A stretch of 64,000 nt of DNA from NCBI GenBank assembly GCA_018061025.1, contig JAGOUY010000008.1, forward strand, positions 19,941 through 83,940. Reading direction: 5' to 3'. Positions 53,274 through 61,559 of the stretch are shown here, piece after piece; position 1 is the stretch's first letter, and every line of letters begins with the position of its first letter. The DNA is from Patescibacteria group bacterium (GTDB taxonomy: Bacteria; Patescibacteriota; Patescibacteriia; 2-12-FULL-60-25). Under the pieces are notes generated by a model. It was not told the DNA's origin. It saw nothing but the letters and a program-made list of their open reading frames with translations, and searched no databases. A program made the translations under genes and the position numbers.

Positions 53274-54551
53274 ATGTGGGATAAGCTTTTTCAAGCCTTA
53301 CGCGTAAAAGAAGTCCGGAATGGCCTCCTGTTCGTCTTGGCCATGATGATTGTGTTTCGCGTCGCGGCCAATATCCCTCTCCCTGGGATTGATTTGATCG
53401 CGTTGCAGAGTTTCTTTGAGGCGAACCAGTTATTGGGTGTCTTGAACCTCTTTTCTGGGGGGACGATCCGCAATTTTAGCATCGTTGCCTTGGGTGTTGC
53501 GCCCTACATTACGGCTTCGATTGTGTTTCAATTGTTGGGAATGCTCGTGCCGCGTATTGAAGAGATCCAAAAAGATGGAGAAGCGGGTCAACGGAAGATT
53601 AACCAATGGACACGCTTACTCACGGTGCCCCTTGCGATCATCCAATCCATTAGCTTGATTGGTCTCATGAAGCAATCACAATTCAACATTATTCAGAGTT
53701 CAAGCCCGGTGTACTTGGTAGCGATTGTTTGTACCGTCACGGCGGGAACGTTGATCTTGATGTGGATTGGGGAATTGATTTCTGAGAAAAAAGTTGGTAA
53801 TGGAATGTCGTTGCTTATTGCGGCTGGGATTTTGGCGGATTTACCGTCTGCTGTTTCGCAGTTTTTAGCAACGTTTGATCAGGCTCAATGGGTGACGGTT
53901 GCGTTATATGCCGCGGTGGCGATTCTTACCGTCCTTGGAGTGGTGTTTGTGACAGAGGGTCAGCGTAATATTCCTGTGCAGTATGCGCGCCAAGTGCGTG
54001 GCCAAGGCGTAGCATTGGGGGGCGTAGCTTCGTCATTGCCACTTCGCGTAAATATGGTGGGGGTGATCCCGATTATCTTTGCGGTTTCGATGTTGCTCTT
54101 CCCTAACTTGATTGCCCAGTTTTTAGCACGTGCCCGAAGTGAATGGTTGGCTTCCATTGGTCGTTGGGTAAATCTTACCTTACAAAACCAGACGGTTTAC
54201 GGGGTATTGTATTTCTTGTTAGTGGTTGGATTTACCTACTTCTACACATCCGTTGTCTTCCATCCTGATCGGATTGCGGAAAATCTTCAAAAACAAGGAG
54301 GATTTGTTCCGGGGATCCGTCCAGGACGGCCAACGGCGGAGTACGTTGAATATATTATCAATCGTATTACGCTTGGAGGCGCAGCGTTTCTCGGGATCAT
54401 CGCTATTATGCCTCTTGCGGTTCAAGGACTTACTGGAGCAACTCAGTTGGCATTAGGAGGCACTTCTATGTTGATTGTGGTATCTGTTGTGATTGAGTCC
54501 GTGAAACAGGTTGAAGCTCAAGCAACGATGCGTGAGTACGATGCGTACTAA
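53274..54551 (+). CDS. secY: Preprotein translocase subunit SecY
   Basis: 425 residues with the ten helices of the channel. PLPGIDLIALQSFF, LGVAPYITASIVFQLLGMLV, GQRKINQWTRLLTVP, GMSLLIAAGILADLP and a closing VESVKQVEAQATMREY are conserved. Last gene of the contiguous S10-spc run. Confidence 0.97.
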   Translation: MWDKLFQALRVKEVRNGLLFVLAMMIVFRVAANIPLPGIDLIALQSFFEANQLLGVLNLFSGGTIRNFSIVALGVAPYITASIVFQLLGMLVPRIEEIQKDGEAGQRKINQWTRLLTVPLAIIQSISLIGLMKQSQFNIIQSSSPVYLVAIVCTVTAGTLILMWIGELISEKKVGNGMSLLIAAGILADLPSAVSQFLATFDQAQWVTVALYAAVAILTVLGVVFVTEGQRNIPVQYARQVRGQGVALGGVASSLPLRVNMVGVIPIIFAVSMLLFPNLIAQFLARARSEWLASIGRWVNLTLQNQTVYGVLYFLLVVGFTYFYTSVVFHPDRIAENLQKQGGFVPGIRPGRPTAEYVEYIINRITLGGAAFLGIIAIMPLAVQGLTGATQLALGGTSMLIVVSVVIESVKQVEAQATMREYDAY

Positions 54552-54555
54552 GAAA

Positions 54556-54592
54556 AAAGTATCGAGTATCGGGTATTCAGTATCGAGTATAC
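54556..54592. repeat. Dispersed GTATCGA tandem repeat, locus D
   Basis: AAGTATCGAGTATCGGGTAT then TCAGTATCGAGTATA, starting 5 bp after the secY stop. Confidence 0.9.
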
Positions 54593-54647
54593 TGATCTGA
54601 TCTGAACAGGAGCCGCCTAGAAGTTGGGCGGCTTTTGTGTTTCTGTT

Positions 54648-55433
54648 ATGATGACCGCTAATAATTCTATGCAGATATGGATGGCGCGTACATTGGTGGC
54701 GTTTGAGGTGGTGGGGATTGGTGTGTTGGCTTACGTGGGTGCCCATAGAGCGCCTCCAGGGAGGAGTTCTCTTGGGGCAGATATGCAGCTTATGGTGGCG
54801 CTTCTTTTGGTGCTCGTGTGTAGCGGGCTGTTTATGAAAATACGACAGGCGTGGTCTACGCGTATGTTGTGGGAATGGATGTTTGTGGGGATGGGGTTGT
54901 TGGGAGCTTGGATGTATCCACGTTGGGTATTTCCGGGAGGGGTTGGGATGGTTCTGGGCGCGTTTTGTGCGTTCTTGCCGTTTTTTTGGTCGACGAAGCG
55001 TGAAATTCGTCTATTAGCGTTTTGGGTAGGAGCGGCGGGTGCAGCTCTTTTGCTCGCCTCTTCTTTACAGGCCAGCTCCTTATGGGTCTTGTTCGTAGGG
55101 TTTTGTCTGTATGATGGATTCGCGACTCGCTCGGCGGCTTCTTTAGCGGCATTTTTACGTGCTTTATCTGTCCGTCGTGGGGTATCCACTGAGCTTGTGA
55201 GTATGACGGGACTTAAGACGGAAATTTGGCCTAGTTACGTTATTTTACCGGCAGCACTTGTGGCTCAGGCGGTTTGGCGAGCGCCGGTTCAGGGAGTGGT
55301 TCTTTTGCTCGCGTTGCTTATTGGAGCTTGGTATGCCATTATGCGCGCAGAAGATAACGTCCCTCTGCGCATTCTTCCTTGGGCGATGCTATGGATGTTG
55401 GTGGCGCAAGGACTTCTGTGGTGGGTGTCTTAA
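54648..55433 (+). CDS. Membrane protein, faintly presenilin-like
   Basis: About 261 residues and eight or nine hydrophobic helices. FCLYDGFATRSAASLAAFL resembles the YD motif of A22 intramembrane proteases. The second motif expected as GxGD reads GLKTEIWPSYVILPAAL, so the catalytic Asp is missing. Function cannot be assigned. It lies between secY and adk, where no gene is usual. Confidence 0.55.
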   Translation: MMTANNSMQIWMARTLVAFEVVGIGVLAYVGAHRAPPGRSSLGADMQLMVALLLVLVCSGLFMKIRQAWSTRMLWEWMFVGMGLLGAWMYPRWVFPGGVGMVLGAFCAFLPFFWSTKREIRLLAFWVGAAGAALLLASSLQASSLWVLFVGFCLYDGFATRSAASLAAFLRALSVRRGVSTELVSMTGLKTEIWPSYVILPAALVAQAVWRAPVQGVVLLLALLIGAWYAIMRAEDNVPLRILPWAMLWMLVAQGLLWWVS

Positions 55434-55463
55434 GGTGGGGAGAACCTGTTTATTTTTATACAT

Positions 55464-56126
55464 ATGGCACGCAAGCGTTTACGGGCGGTCCTCTTTGGTC
55501 CGCAAGGATCAGGCAAGGGGACGCAAGGTCGGATGTTAGCCGACCATTTTGGTGTTCCGTTAATTGGATCAGGAGAACTGTTCCGCGCGGAAATCCAAGA
55601 GAAGACGGCCTTGGGAAAGCTCGTCAAAAGTTATGTGAGCCGTGGGGCCTTGGTTCCGGATGAGCTCGTGAATGCGGTGGTGCAAAAGCAATTGAAGGCT
55701 GTTGCGGTTGATCGGGGGTTTTTATTGGATGGGTATCCGCGTAATGTGGAGCAGGCGGAGTCGTTGGATAAAGTGGTGAAGATGAATCTAGCGCTTCAAA
55801 TTAAGATTAGCGATGATGAATCGTTGCGACGCTTGCTCGGACGACGGCAATGCAGTGGGTGTAAGACGATTTTTCATATCGAGGATCACCAGCCCGCGGT
55901 AGAAGGGGTGTGTGATGCGTGTGGGAAGGCGCTCTTTAAACGTGAGGATGATGATGAAGAGATTATTCGGGCGCGCTTGCAGGCCTACCATTTTATGACG
56001 GAGCCGCTGGCCAGCTATTATCGGCAGCGGGGGGTGTTATTGGCGGTCAAAGGGGAGCAGTCGATTGCTTCGTTATACGAAGAATTGGTGAGAAAGGTTA
56101 CGAAGCTTGGATTTGTGGCGAAATAA
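55464..56126 (+). CDS. adk: Adenylate kinase
   Basis: 220 residues. The P-loop GPQGSGKGT, LLDGYPRNVEQAE, and a zinc-type LID with CSGCKTIF and CDACGK. Converts AMP+ATP to 2 ADP. Classic secY-adk-map order, apart from the inserted membrane gene. Confidence 0.97.
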   Translation: MARKRLRAVLFGPQGSGKGTQGRMLADHFGVPLIGSGELFRAEIQEKTALGKLVKSYVSRGALVPDELVNAVVQKQLKAVAVDRGFLLDGYPRNVEQAESLDKVVKMNLALQIKISDDESLRRLLGRRQCSGCKTIFHIEDHQPAVEGVCDACGKALFKREDDDEEIIRARLQAYHFMTEPLASYYRQRGVLLAVKGEQSIASLYEELVRKVTKLGFVAK

Positions 56127-56127
56127 T

Positions 56128-56910
56128 ATGTCCCTCATAAAAACTCCTCAGGAAATTGAAGCGCTTAAGCGCGGTGGGCAGATTTTATCTGATACGCTGC
56201 GTGAGATTCGCGCTGCCTGTGTCGAAGGAGCGTCTACGCAGGCGTTGGACGCGATTGCGCGTGCGCGTTTTGCGGAAAAAGGTGGAACATCGTCTTTTTT
56301 AGGTTATCGTATGCGAGGAGAGGGGCCAGCCTTTTCTGGGGCTGTGTGTATTTCTATTAATGAAGAGGTGGTGCATGGATTGCCTATTCCTGATCGTACG
56401 ATTAAAAAAGGGGATATCGTCGGATTGGATATTGGGATGTGGTATGAAGGGTTGGCGACGGATATGGCGACAACGGTTATGGTTGGGGAAGATATTCCGA
56501 GCGCAGTTCGAGAATTGGTCAAGGATACGCGTGCTTCGCTTGTGGCTGGATTAGGAGCGATTAAAGCGGGTAATTACGTTCATCATATTAGTGGCGCCGT
56601 TGAAGACGTGTTGAAGCCCAAGAAATATGGGATTGTGAGGGATTTGGTGGGGCATGGGGTGGGGCATGCGGTGCATGAAGCGCCTGATGTGCCAAATTTT
56701 CGTGACCCACGTGCGCCGGTAGTGAAATTGCAGACGGGCATGGTGCTGGCGATTGAGCCGATGGTAACGCTTGGAACGTGGAAGGTAGATGTAAAGGATG
56801 ATGAATGGACGATTGTGACGCGTGATGGGAGCCCGTGTGCGCATTTTGAAGTGACAGTGGCGGTGACAGAGACTGGGTATGAATTGATTACGCCGTGGCC
56901 GGATGTATAA
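56128..56910 (+). CDS. map: Methionine aminopeptidase, type I
   Basis: 260 residues. Metal ligands lie in GDIVGLDIGMWYEGLATDMA, GHGVGHAVHEAPDVPNF, AIEPMVTLG and FEVTVAVTETGYE. Removes the initiator Met. ATG 1 bp after the adk stop codon. Confidence 0.97.
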   Translation: MSLIKTPQEIEALKRGGQILSDTLREIRAACVEGASTQALDAIARARFAEKGGTSSFLGYRMRGEGPAFSGAVCISINEEVVHGLPIPDRTIKKGDIVGLDIGMWYEGLATDMATTVMVGEDIPSAVRELVKDTRASLVAGLGAIKAGNYVHHISGAVEDVLKPKKYGIVRDLVGHGVGHAVHEAPDVPNFRDPRAPVVKLQTGMVLAIEPMVTLGTWKVDVKDDEWTIVTRDGSPCAHFEVTVAVTETGYELITPWPDV

Positions 56911-56925
56911 TTTATTATTTTTCTT

Positions 56926-57288
56926 ATGCAAGAACAGGTGCAGCCTGACTCTTCCAACCTTGTCGATAGAGCTGTTATAGAGCGTATTGGGTATGCTCGT
57001 ATGTGGATGCAGGCAAAGCTTATGGAATTGTCTGGAGATCAGGAAGTATGGTCTGGAACTTATAGGAAGCCGTTCAGAACTTTGTTTTTGCCGTATATTG
57101 ATCAGGATACCGGTGAGGTTGGTGACCTGGATAAGGCCATGAAAGTGGTTCATCTTTATGACCGTTTAGAGGCTATGAGTGAAGTTGAACGCAGGGCGGC
57201 GCTAGGTGCTATTCAGGTACAATTGGATGAGATCTTGTCTGTGCACCCGTATTTATCCGATGATCCGTATCCTGTTATTCACCATTAG
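56926..57288 (+). CDS. Hypothetical protein
   Basis: 120 residues, mostly helical, no signal or membrane segment. VIERIGYARMWMQAKLMELS and KAMKVVHLYDRLEAMSEVER are the most regular helices. No family is recognised. Four bp before mutM, so co-transcribed with map and mutM. Confidence 0.6.
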   Translation: MQEQVQPDSSNLVDRAVIERIGYARMWMQAKLMELSGDQEVWSGTYRKPFRTLFLPYIDQDTGEVGDLDKAMKVVHLYDRLEAMSEVERRAALGAIQVQLDEILSVHPYLSDDPYPVIHH

Positions 57289-57291
57289 TTC

Positions 57292-58113
57292 ATGCCTGAA
57301 TTACCTGAGGTTGAGACAGTGCGGCGACAATTGGCGAAACGTTTAGAGGGGGCGACGGTTGTTGAGATAGAGATTTGGAGAAGTGGACGGGAGTTTCCAA
57401 TTGGAGAGGAGTTTATTGAGGTGTTGATTGGCCATCGTGTTATCTCTATTGAACGCCGAGCAAAATTACTCGTGTGGCGTTTTGAGAATGAGACGGCGTT
57501 GACGGCGCATTTAAAGATGACGGGACGATTTGTCTTCGTTGGTGAGGGCTATGAACGGCAGAAGCACGATCGGATTCGCTTTGTGTTTGAGCGAGAAGGG
57601 GAGCGGATCGTATTAGTCTGGGCTGATGTGCGTCAATTTGGATTTTTAAAACTCGTTTCTTCGGAAGGGTTGCAGGAGATTTTGGAAGGGTATGGTCCCG
57701 AACCGTTAGGTGTCTCAGCGGAGGAATTGGCTAAGTGTTTTGCCCGTCCATCGTCGCGTTCGATTAAGGCGCTTTTATTAGATCAGACGGTGTTAGCTGG
57801 TGTTGGCAATATTTATGCGGATGAGGCGTGCTATCGGGCGGGGATTCGACCGATGCGTGTAGCGACCAAGGTTACAGTGAAGGAGCGGTTGCGGTTGGCG
57901 CAGGAGGTCCAGACGATCTTAACGGAGTCGATTGCTCAACAAGGAACGAGTGCCAATGATTATGTGGACACACAAGGCGAAAAAGGCGGATTTCTTGAGC
58001 TTTTACGGGTATATGGGAGAGAGGGGGAGCCGTGTCGGACGTGTGAGCAACCGATTATTCGTGTTGTGCATGTACAACGCGGGACGCATTATTGCGCGAA
58101 TTGTCAGACCTAG
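57292..58113 (+). CDS. mutM: Formamidopyrimidine-DNA glycosylase
   Basis: 273 residues. The catalytic N-terminal Pro is in MPELPEVETVRRQL (after Met removal), followed by the H2TH part (LLDQTVLAGVGNIYADEACY). The zinc finger is CRTCEQPI...YCANCQ. Excises oxidised purines. Confidence 0.97.
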   Translation: MPELPEVETVRRQLAKRLEGATVVEIEIWRSGREFPIGEEFIEVLIGHRVISIERRAKLLVWRFENETALTAHLKMTGRFVFVGEGYERQKHDRIRFVFEREGERIVLVWADVRQFGFLKLVSSEGLQEILEGYGPEPLGVSAEELAKCFARPSSRSIKALLLDQTVLAGVGNIYADEACYRAGIRPMRVATKVTVKERLRLAQEVQTILTESIAQQGTSANDYVDTQGEKGGFLELLRVYGREGEPCRTCEQPIIRVVHVQRGTHYCANCQT

Positions 58114-58122
58114 GGAGTGAGC

Positions 58123-58151
58123 TTGACTTTTATACCAAGATATGCTATTTT
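58123..58151 (+). promoter_or_regulatory. Promoter of the 58312 gene
   Basis: TTGACT (58123-58128), 17 bp, TGC, TATTTT (58146-58151): an extended -10 promoter. The start would be near 58158. Confidence 0.65.
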
Positions 58152-58157
58152 TTTGTG

Positions 58158-58311
58158 TTATTGGATTAGAAAAAAGAAGTTGAAAACAGCCTTATTATAG
58201 CTAAAAAATTAGCTCTAGTAACGCCGTTTGCATAAATGAGAACTATGAGACGGATGTTTCGTCAAAATAGTTGTTCGTTCGGCGTCCCGATAGAGTCGGG
58301 AGAAAGAGGGT
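58158..58311 (+). promoter_or_regulatory. Folded 5' leader of the 58312 gene
   Basis: Three stem-loops: AGCTAA/TTAGCT (near 58198-58213), a nested one with GACG/CGTC inside AACTAT/ATAGTT (about 58240-58272), and CCCGA-TAGAG-TCGGG just before the start. The last sits next to the GAGGG that precedes the ATG, so it could modulate initiation. Confidence 0.45.
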
Positions 58312-59188
58312 ATGACGATGACGGCCAAGCCGATCACGTCTCAGCGTCAGAGGAAGCAGGTTTCTCAGTTTTCGAAGTACGCTCTCGAGCGGGCTCTCGC
58401 GGGTCTTGATGATGAGGCCGTGCGGTACCTCTTCGAGAACGGCGGTGACTTCCAGGACGGGCTCATTGCCTTGATCCAGAAGTACTCCCTCACCAAGCAG
58501 TTCGCTGATGAGGAGGCTCCTCCGGCGCGCTACGGTTACCGCTCGGGCTACCGCAGGCCCAACTCGTTCGCGGCGCAGTGTGAGATCCTGCGCGCGAAGC
58601 TCCGTTGCGACATCGTATTCCAGGAGTCGGCGCTCAACACGCCGCTCGCGTCCCTCGCCGAGGGCAACTTCGCAATCCCGGACTGGCAGACCCTCGCCCC
58701 GACCTACGGTCAGGCAGTCGAGCTGGTACTCAATGTGTTCGAGGGATCCGACGATGATCGCTTGCGTGACTACTGGAGGCGCAGTCTTCAGCTCCAGAAG
58801 CTTCAACAGAGCAGGCGTTCGATCGAGTATCTCGCCAGGCTCAAGCAGCAGCAGGGGGGGCGCGAAGACTCTCGTCGTCCAGGCGCAGCTCGGTCTCCGT
58901 CACCAGGGTCGCTCCGGGCGCCGTGCTCGAGCGGTCTTTCAGGCTTACGAGTTCGGTCTCGGGGTGTTCGCGGTTGCGTGCATGCTTCTGACCCATAATA
59001 ACCGTCTCCACCACGACGACGACCTCAGGATCATCTGCGCAGGGGATGAGTACGATTCGTCGGCAGATTCCCGCCCGCACATCCCTGACGTTGTCTACTG
59101 CGCTGGGCACTTCGAGTTTGGTCAGTATGTCTCCAGCCACGTGAGCGACCACTACGGATCCGCGTCGGCTTTCGTGCCTTCAGAGTGA
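58312..59188 (+). pseudogene. GC-rich orphan gene, frameshifted in a run of seven G
   Basis: From ATG 58312 (or 58318) the frame encodes a helical, Arg/Leu/Gln-rich protein (FSKYALERALAGLDDEAVRY, FENGGDFQDGLIALIQKY) until about codon 182 at QQQGG. At G58854-58860 coding character moves to the +1 frame: GGC GCG AAG... reads KTLVVQAQLGLRHQGRSG and ends HYGSASAFVPSE, stop at 59188, with the same GC-rich codon choice. Without the shift, a compositionally odd tail ends at 58998. One extra G, phase variation or programmed slippage are possible. The family is unknown. Confidence 0.6.
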
Positions 59189-59380
59189 TTTAGTCCTTAG
59201 TTCCCTTAGCTCCTCTGTCCTTTTTATTCTTCTTCTTTTATCCCTTACTTACTCATTAGGTTTGGGATCTGACCGTGTATGTCGTGCTGCTGTGAAGCGG
59301 AATGATGTGCGCGGTCTTGTTTGTTGTGTTTGTTTTCCCTTCTCTCTACAAAAAATCCTATATTCTGCTAAGCTGCCTGC

Positions 59381-60484
59381 ATGTTGCAAGAATTGTTGGT
59401 GCAGATTGATGCGTTGCGTGCCAGGATTGATGAAGCTTGGATGATTTTGAAATTAGATACGTTGCGGGAAGAATTGATGGTGTTGGAAGGGGCTCAGATG
59501 GCGACGGATTTTTGGTCTGATCCGGAACGGGCTCAAAAGCAATCACAGCGTTTGGCAGAATTGAAAAAGACGTATGATGTTTGGAATGGGTTGCGGATGG
59601 GGGTGTTGGAATTGGATGAGTTGGTTCATATCGCGATGGAAGATGAGGATGTTTCGTTGGGAGAGGATATTGAAATGCGTTTAAGTGGATTGGAAAAACA
59701 GTATCTTGGCTTGGAATTTGAATTGCTGTTCTCGGGGGCGCATGATGATAAGAATGCGATTGTGGCTGTTCATGCGGGCGCAGGTGGCACGGATGCTCAG
59801 GATTGGGCAGAGATGTTGCTACGCATGTATTTTCGGTATGCAGAGCGTAAGGATTGGTCGGTGCAGCTTGTGGACGAATCACGTGGGGGAGAAGCGGGGA
59901 TTAAGTCGGCGGTGTTTATCGTAACGGGTAGACAGGTGTATGGGCATTTAAAAGCCGAAGCTGGAGTACATCGTTTAGTGCGTCAATCGCCGTTTAATAG
60001 CGATGCCTTGCGGCAAACGTCGTTTGCATTGGTTGAAGTGTTGCCGGAACTTGGAGAAGCGGCGGATGTGGAGATCCGTCCTGAAGATCTGCGGATTGAT
60101 ACGTTTATGAGCGGAGGTAAGGGCGGGCAATCGGTGAATACGACGTATTCGGCAGTCCGCATCGTGCATTTGCCCACAAAGATTACGGTTTCGTGTCAGA
60201 ACGAGCGTTCGCAAATGCAAAACAAAGAAACGGCGATGCGAATTTTGAAGGCGCGCTTACAGCAAGTAAAAGACGAAGAATTACAAAAAGAGAAGAAGGA
60301 ATTACGTGGTGAACACCAGAGTGCGGAGTGGGGGAGCCAGATTCGCTCGTACGTACTCCATCCGTATAAAATGGTGAAGGATCACCGGACGGATGTAGAG
60401 ACGTCTGATCCGGAAGCGGTGTTAGGAGGAGATTTGGATCGATTTGTGGAGGGGTATTTACGTTGGAAGGCGAAAGAGGGTTAG
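59381..60484 (+). CDS. prfB: Peptide chain release factor 2
   Basis: 367 residues in a single frame, without the usual programmed +1 shift. The tripeptide for UGA reading is SPF (203-205, in VRQSPFNSDAL), and the catalytic GGQ is at 248-250 (SGGKGGQSVN). Presence of RF2 shows UGA is a stop. A TATATT (59359-59364) near the start may be its -10 box; 59189-59358 shows nothing else clear. Confidence 0.97.
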   Translation: MLQELLVQIDALRARIDEAWMILKLDTLREELMVLEGAQMATDFWSDPERAQKQSQRLAELKKTYDVWNGLRMGVLELDELVHIAMEDEDVSLGEDIEMRLSGLEKQYLGLEFELLFSGAHDDKNAIVAVHAGAGGTDAQDWAEMLLRMYFRYAERKDWSVQLVDESRGGEAGIKSAVFIVTGRQVYGHLKAEAGVHRLVRQSPFNSDALRQTSFALVEVLPELGEAADVEIRPEDLRIDTFMSGGKGGQSVNTTYSAVRIVHLPTKITVSCQNERSQMQNKETAMRILKARLQQVKDEELQKEKKELRGEHQSAEWGSQIRSYVLHPYKMVKDHRTDVETSDPEAVLGGDLDRFVEGYLRWKAKEG

Positions 60485-60783
60485 TTACGCCACAGAAGTG
60501 TAAGGACTAATAGACAGCTGGATGAGGTGATCACGAGCGCGGAACACACGAGGATGGCTGTATCTTTGCGATGAATCCCGTACATGACCCAGACAATATT
60601 TGCGAGCAAAAGAATAGCGAATGTTGTTGGCGATAGCGCGTTAACATCGCGTGTGCGCCAAGCAGTAATCAATTGAGGGTAAAGGGCTAGCCCGTTAAAA
60701 ATCGCATTTGCTTCTGCAAGATAATCAATGGGATGATGATGTTTGGAAGGGGATACTTTCTTTTTACGAAGAAGGTGCAACAT
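60481..60783 (-). CDS. SemiSWEET sugar transporter
   Basis: 100 residues with three helices and the PQ-loop: ANAIFNGLALYPQLITAWRT, ALSPTTFAILLLANIVWVMY, then a last helix. SemiSWEETs dimerise to move sugars down a gradient. The N-terminal 18 residues are basic and His-rich. Overlaps the end of prfB by 4 bp, tail-to-tail. Confidence 0.88.
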   Translation of the reverse strand: MLHLLRKKKVSPSKHHHPIDYLAEANAIFNGLALYPQLITAWRTRDVNALSPTTFAILLLANIVWVMYGIHRKDTAILVCSALVITSSSCLLVLTLLWRN

Positions 60784-60830
60784 AATGAGGGTAGTATACC
60801 TGATTTAAGGGTTAGGTGTTAGGCTTCTTC

Positions 60831-60927
60831 CCGTCATCCTTGACGAGCGCAGCGAAGATCGAGGATCCATCCCCTCCGAATCTGATGGATCCTCGTGTCT
60901 CTGTCGGACTCCGCACAAGGATGACGG
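60831..60927. repeat. Palindromic intergenic element
   Basis: Outer CCGTCATCCTTG (60831-60842) pairs with CAAGGATGACGG (60916-60927). Inner CGAGGATCCATC (60860-60871) pairs with GATGGATCCTCG (60884-60895). Both 12-bp stems are perfect. The ACGAGCGCAGCGAAGATCG arm is of the type seen in many dispersed bacterial palindromes. It lies between the SemiSWEET and tsaC genes and could form a long cruciform or RNA hairpin. Confidence 0.85.
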
Positions 60928-60960
60928 AGGAAGAGAAAGGATTCCACATTTCATGATGCT

Positions 60961-61545
60961 ATGTTTAACGAATTATCCGAGGATATTTTTCAAGCTGTAT
61001 CCGCCTTAAACAGAGGTGGTGTGATTGCGTTCCCGACAGAGACGACGTATGGCCTTGGATGTGACCCACGTAATACGCAGGCAGTGGAGCGGATTTTTGC
61101 GATGAAAGGTCGAGACGCGCACAAGCCTTTATTGCTTGTGGCAGGTTCTTGGGAGCAGGTAGAACAGGTCGCTCATCTATCGGGAGCGATAAAGCGTCTT
61201 GCGGAGAAGTATTGGCCGGGGCCGCTTACGTTGGTGTTACCGGTACGAGCTGAGGCTGGGCTGGTGAATGGCGTAGCTCCTCAAGGAGAAGTGGCTGTGC
61301 GTTATTCCTCATCTTTAATTGTGCAAAAACTGGTTTGGGCGTTTGGATCTGCAATTGTCGCAACCTCTGCGAATACATCGGGTCAGCCAGATAGCCGTTC
61401 TGCGGAGGATGTGCGGGCGTATAATTTAGATATAGATTATATTATTGATGGCGGACGATTGGATGAGTCTTTGCCGTCTACAGTGGCTCGTGTTAAAGAA
61501 GATGGGACGATCGAAATTATTCGACAGGGAGTTGTTAAGCTTTAG
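60961..61545 (+). CDS. tsaC: Threonylcarbamoyl-AMP synthase
   Basis: 194 residues of the Sua5/YrdC fold: GGVIAFPTETTYGLGCDPRN, AMKGRDAHKPL, YWPGPLTLVLPV and ATSANTSGQPDS. Makes the precursor of t6A37 in tRNA. Followed 14 bp later by rsmA. Confidence 0.96.
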   Translation: MFNELSEDIFQAVSALNRGGVIAFPTETTYGLGCDPRNTQAVERIFAMKGRDAHKPLLLVAGSWEQVEQVAHLSGAIKRLAEKYWPGPLTLVLPVRAEAGLVNGVAPQGEVAVRYSSSLIVQKLVWAFGSAIVATSANTSGQPDSRSAEDVRAYNLDIDYIIDGGRLDESLPSTVARVKEDGTIEIIRQGVVKL

Positions 61546-61559
61546 TTTTTTTCTTCCTT

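Noticed and set aside
58841..59152. Minus-strand open frame of 103 codons with plausible codons
   Set aside because: It has only a GTG start without SD and is fully antisense to the +1 continuation of the 58312 gene, which has better codon agreement with its own upstream part and a natural stop.
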